Translations under genes and position numbers: made by a program
Notes under the pieces: generated by a model
Told to the model about the DNA's origin: nothing
The model's input: only the letters and a program-made list of their open reading frames with translations
The model's database searches: none
Assembly (NCBI GenBank): GCA_016869015.1
Contig: VGFB01000203.1
Coordinates: 1-7,010, forward strand
DNA from: Armatimonadota bacterium
GTDB taxonomy: Bacteria > Armatimonadota > Zipacnadia > Zipacnadales > VGFC01
Direction: 5' to 3'
DNA: 7,010 bases
Shown here: piece by piece, positions 6,563 to 7,010 of the stretch
Layout of the letters: every line of letters begins with the position of its first letter
Position numbering within the stretch: the first letter of the stretch is position 1

Positions 6563-7010
6563 ATGGAATCCCGCAAGGTTCTGCTCGGCACAACGCTGCT
6601 CGGCGGTCTGTGGCTGGCCTCAACCGTGGCCTGGGGACAGGTCTACTGCAACATCACGGAAGTCGAGGCCAAGTCGCTGGCGAACGGGGTCCAGGTTCTC
6701 ATCAAGTCGGACGGCCTTCTGGAGGGGGAGATCGACTGGGAGGAGCTGGACCGGGACAAGGAGGAGAAGGTCTCCCAGGTCACCATCCGCTTCCCCGACG
6801 CGCGGTCGAAGCTCGACGACAACTTCATCGACGTGGGGATGCAACCGGTGAGCCACATTCAGGTGTCGATCCCTCAAGATGCGGAGCAGGGGATCGGGTT
6901 GGAGATGCTGGTCGTCCTCAGCGAGCGCGCGAAGTTCGAGCGGCGGAACACGCCCGACCAGCAGACCATCATCCTGACCTTCCTGTCCGAGCGCACCGTT
7001 GAGGGCGACG
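6563..7010 (+). CDS. Secreted protein sharing the N-terminal domain of the preceding secretin-like protein (3' truncated)
   Basis: 149 codons are visible before the window ends, with no stop. The start is ATG 6563, with a basic N-region (MESRK), a hydrophobic core at about 6-23 and a likely cleavage near AWG-Q (23-26). From residue 27 the protein aligns with residues 31-170 of the preceding gene product: VYC (27-29), LANGVQVLIKSDGL (39-52), IRFPDARSKL (75-84), FIDVGMQPVSHIQVSIP (88-104), GIGLEMLVVLSER (110-122) and QTIILTFLSER (134-144). It is thus a paralogue of that domain, exported from the cytoplasm. Whether it continues into an STN and secretin module, or ends as a stand-alone domain, cannot be seen. 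AMIN-like peptidoglycan or envelope binding is a possible role, but unproven. Confidence 0.78.
   Translation, partial: MESRKVLLGTTLLGGLWLASTVAWGQVYCNITEVEAKSLANGVQVLIKSDGLLEGEIDWEELDRDKEEKVSQVTIRFPDARSKLDDNFIDVGMQPVSHIQVSIPQDAEQGIGLEMLVVLSERAKFERRNTPDQQTIILTFLSERTVEGD

Noticed and set aside
1..7010. CRISPR arrays, tRNA or rRNA genes, insertion sequences and direct repeats
   Set aside because: No regularly spaced repeats, tRNA-like cloverleaf, rRNA-like sequence, transposase motif or terminal inverted repeats were seen by eye on either strand.

Overview
The window is GC-rich bacterial DNA in which every supported gene lies on the + strand. Gene spacing is typical of an operon. Six complete or partial genes follow the end of a seventh: the C-terminus of a probable adenosylcobalamin-dependent (class II) ribonucleotide reductase, a secreted stalk-domain (copper amine oxidase N-domain-like) protein, a two-TM protein with a PH-like domain and zinc ribbon, a SagB-type FMN oxidoreductase, a compact secretin, a second divergent secretin-like protein, and the start of a secreted protein that is a paralogue of the second one's N-terminal domain. 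Secretins imply a diderm envelope. The stalk domain and class II RNR together with high GC would suit a lineage such as Armatimonadota or a similar poorly sampled phylum, but this taxonomic guess is weak and no marker gene in the window settles it.

Layout: 1-268 is the 3' end of the reductase gene. 269-380 is the only sizeable non-coding gap; no convincing terminator or promoter is visible there, although it is the natural place for the promoter of what follows. From 381 to the window end the genes are nearly contiguous: a 27-nt gap, a 14-nt overlap, a 47-nt gap, a 1-nt overlap (TGATG) and a 3-nt gap. This supports one transcript (inference), with translational coupling likely at the two overlaps.

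The core of interest is 3402-7010. The first secretin (466 aa) has a signal peptide, STN/N0 domain, NolW-like N1 domain and an intact secretin domain with the canonical C-terminal motif, so it could form an outer-membrane ring. The second (585 aa) repeats this layout with strong divergence, has lost the canonical C-terminal motif, and carries an extra N-terminal domain of about 140 residues. The third, cut by the window edge, begins with that same extra domain. The three appear to have arisen by duplication and domain shuffling. No secretion ATPase, inner-membrane platform or pseudopilin gene is visible, so the secreted substrate or function is unknown. How the stalk-domain protein, the PH-like membrane protein and the SagB-type oxidoreductase connect to the secretins is not evident from the sequence beyond their shared transcription direction and spacing.
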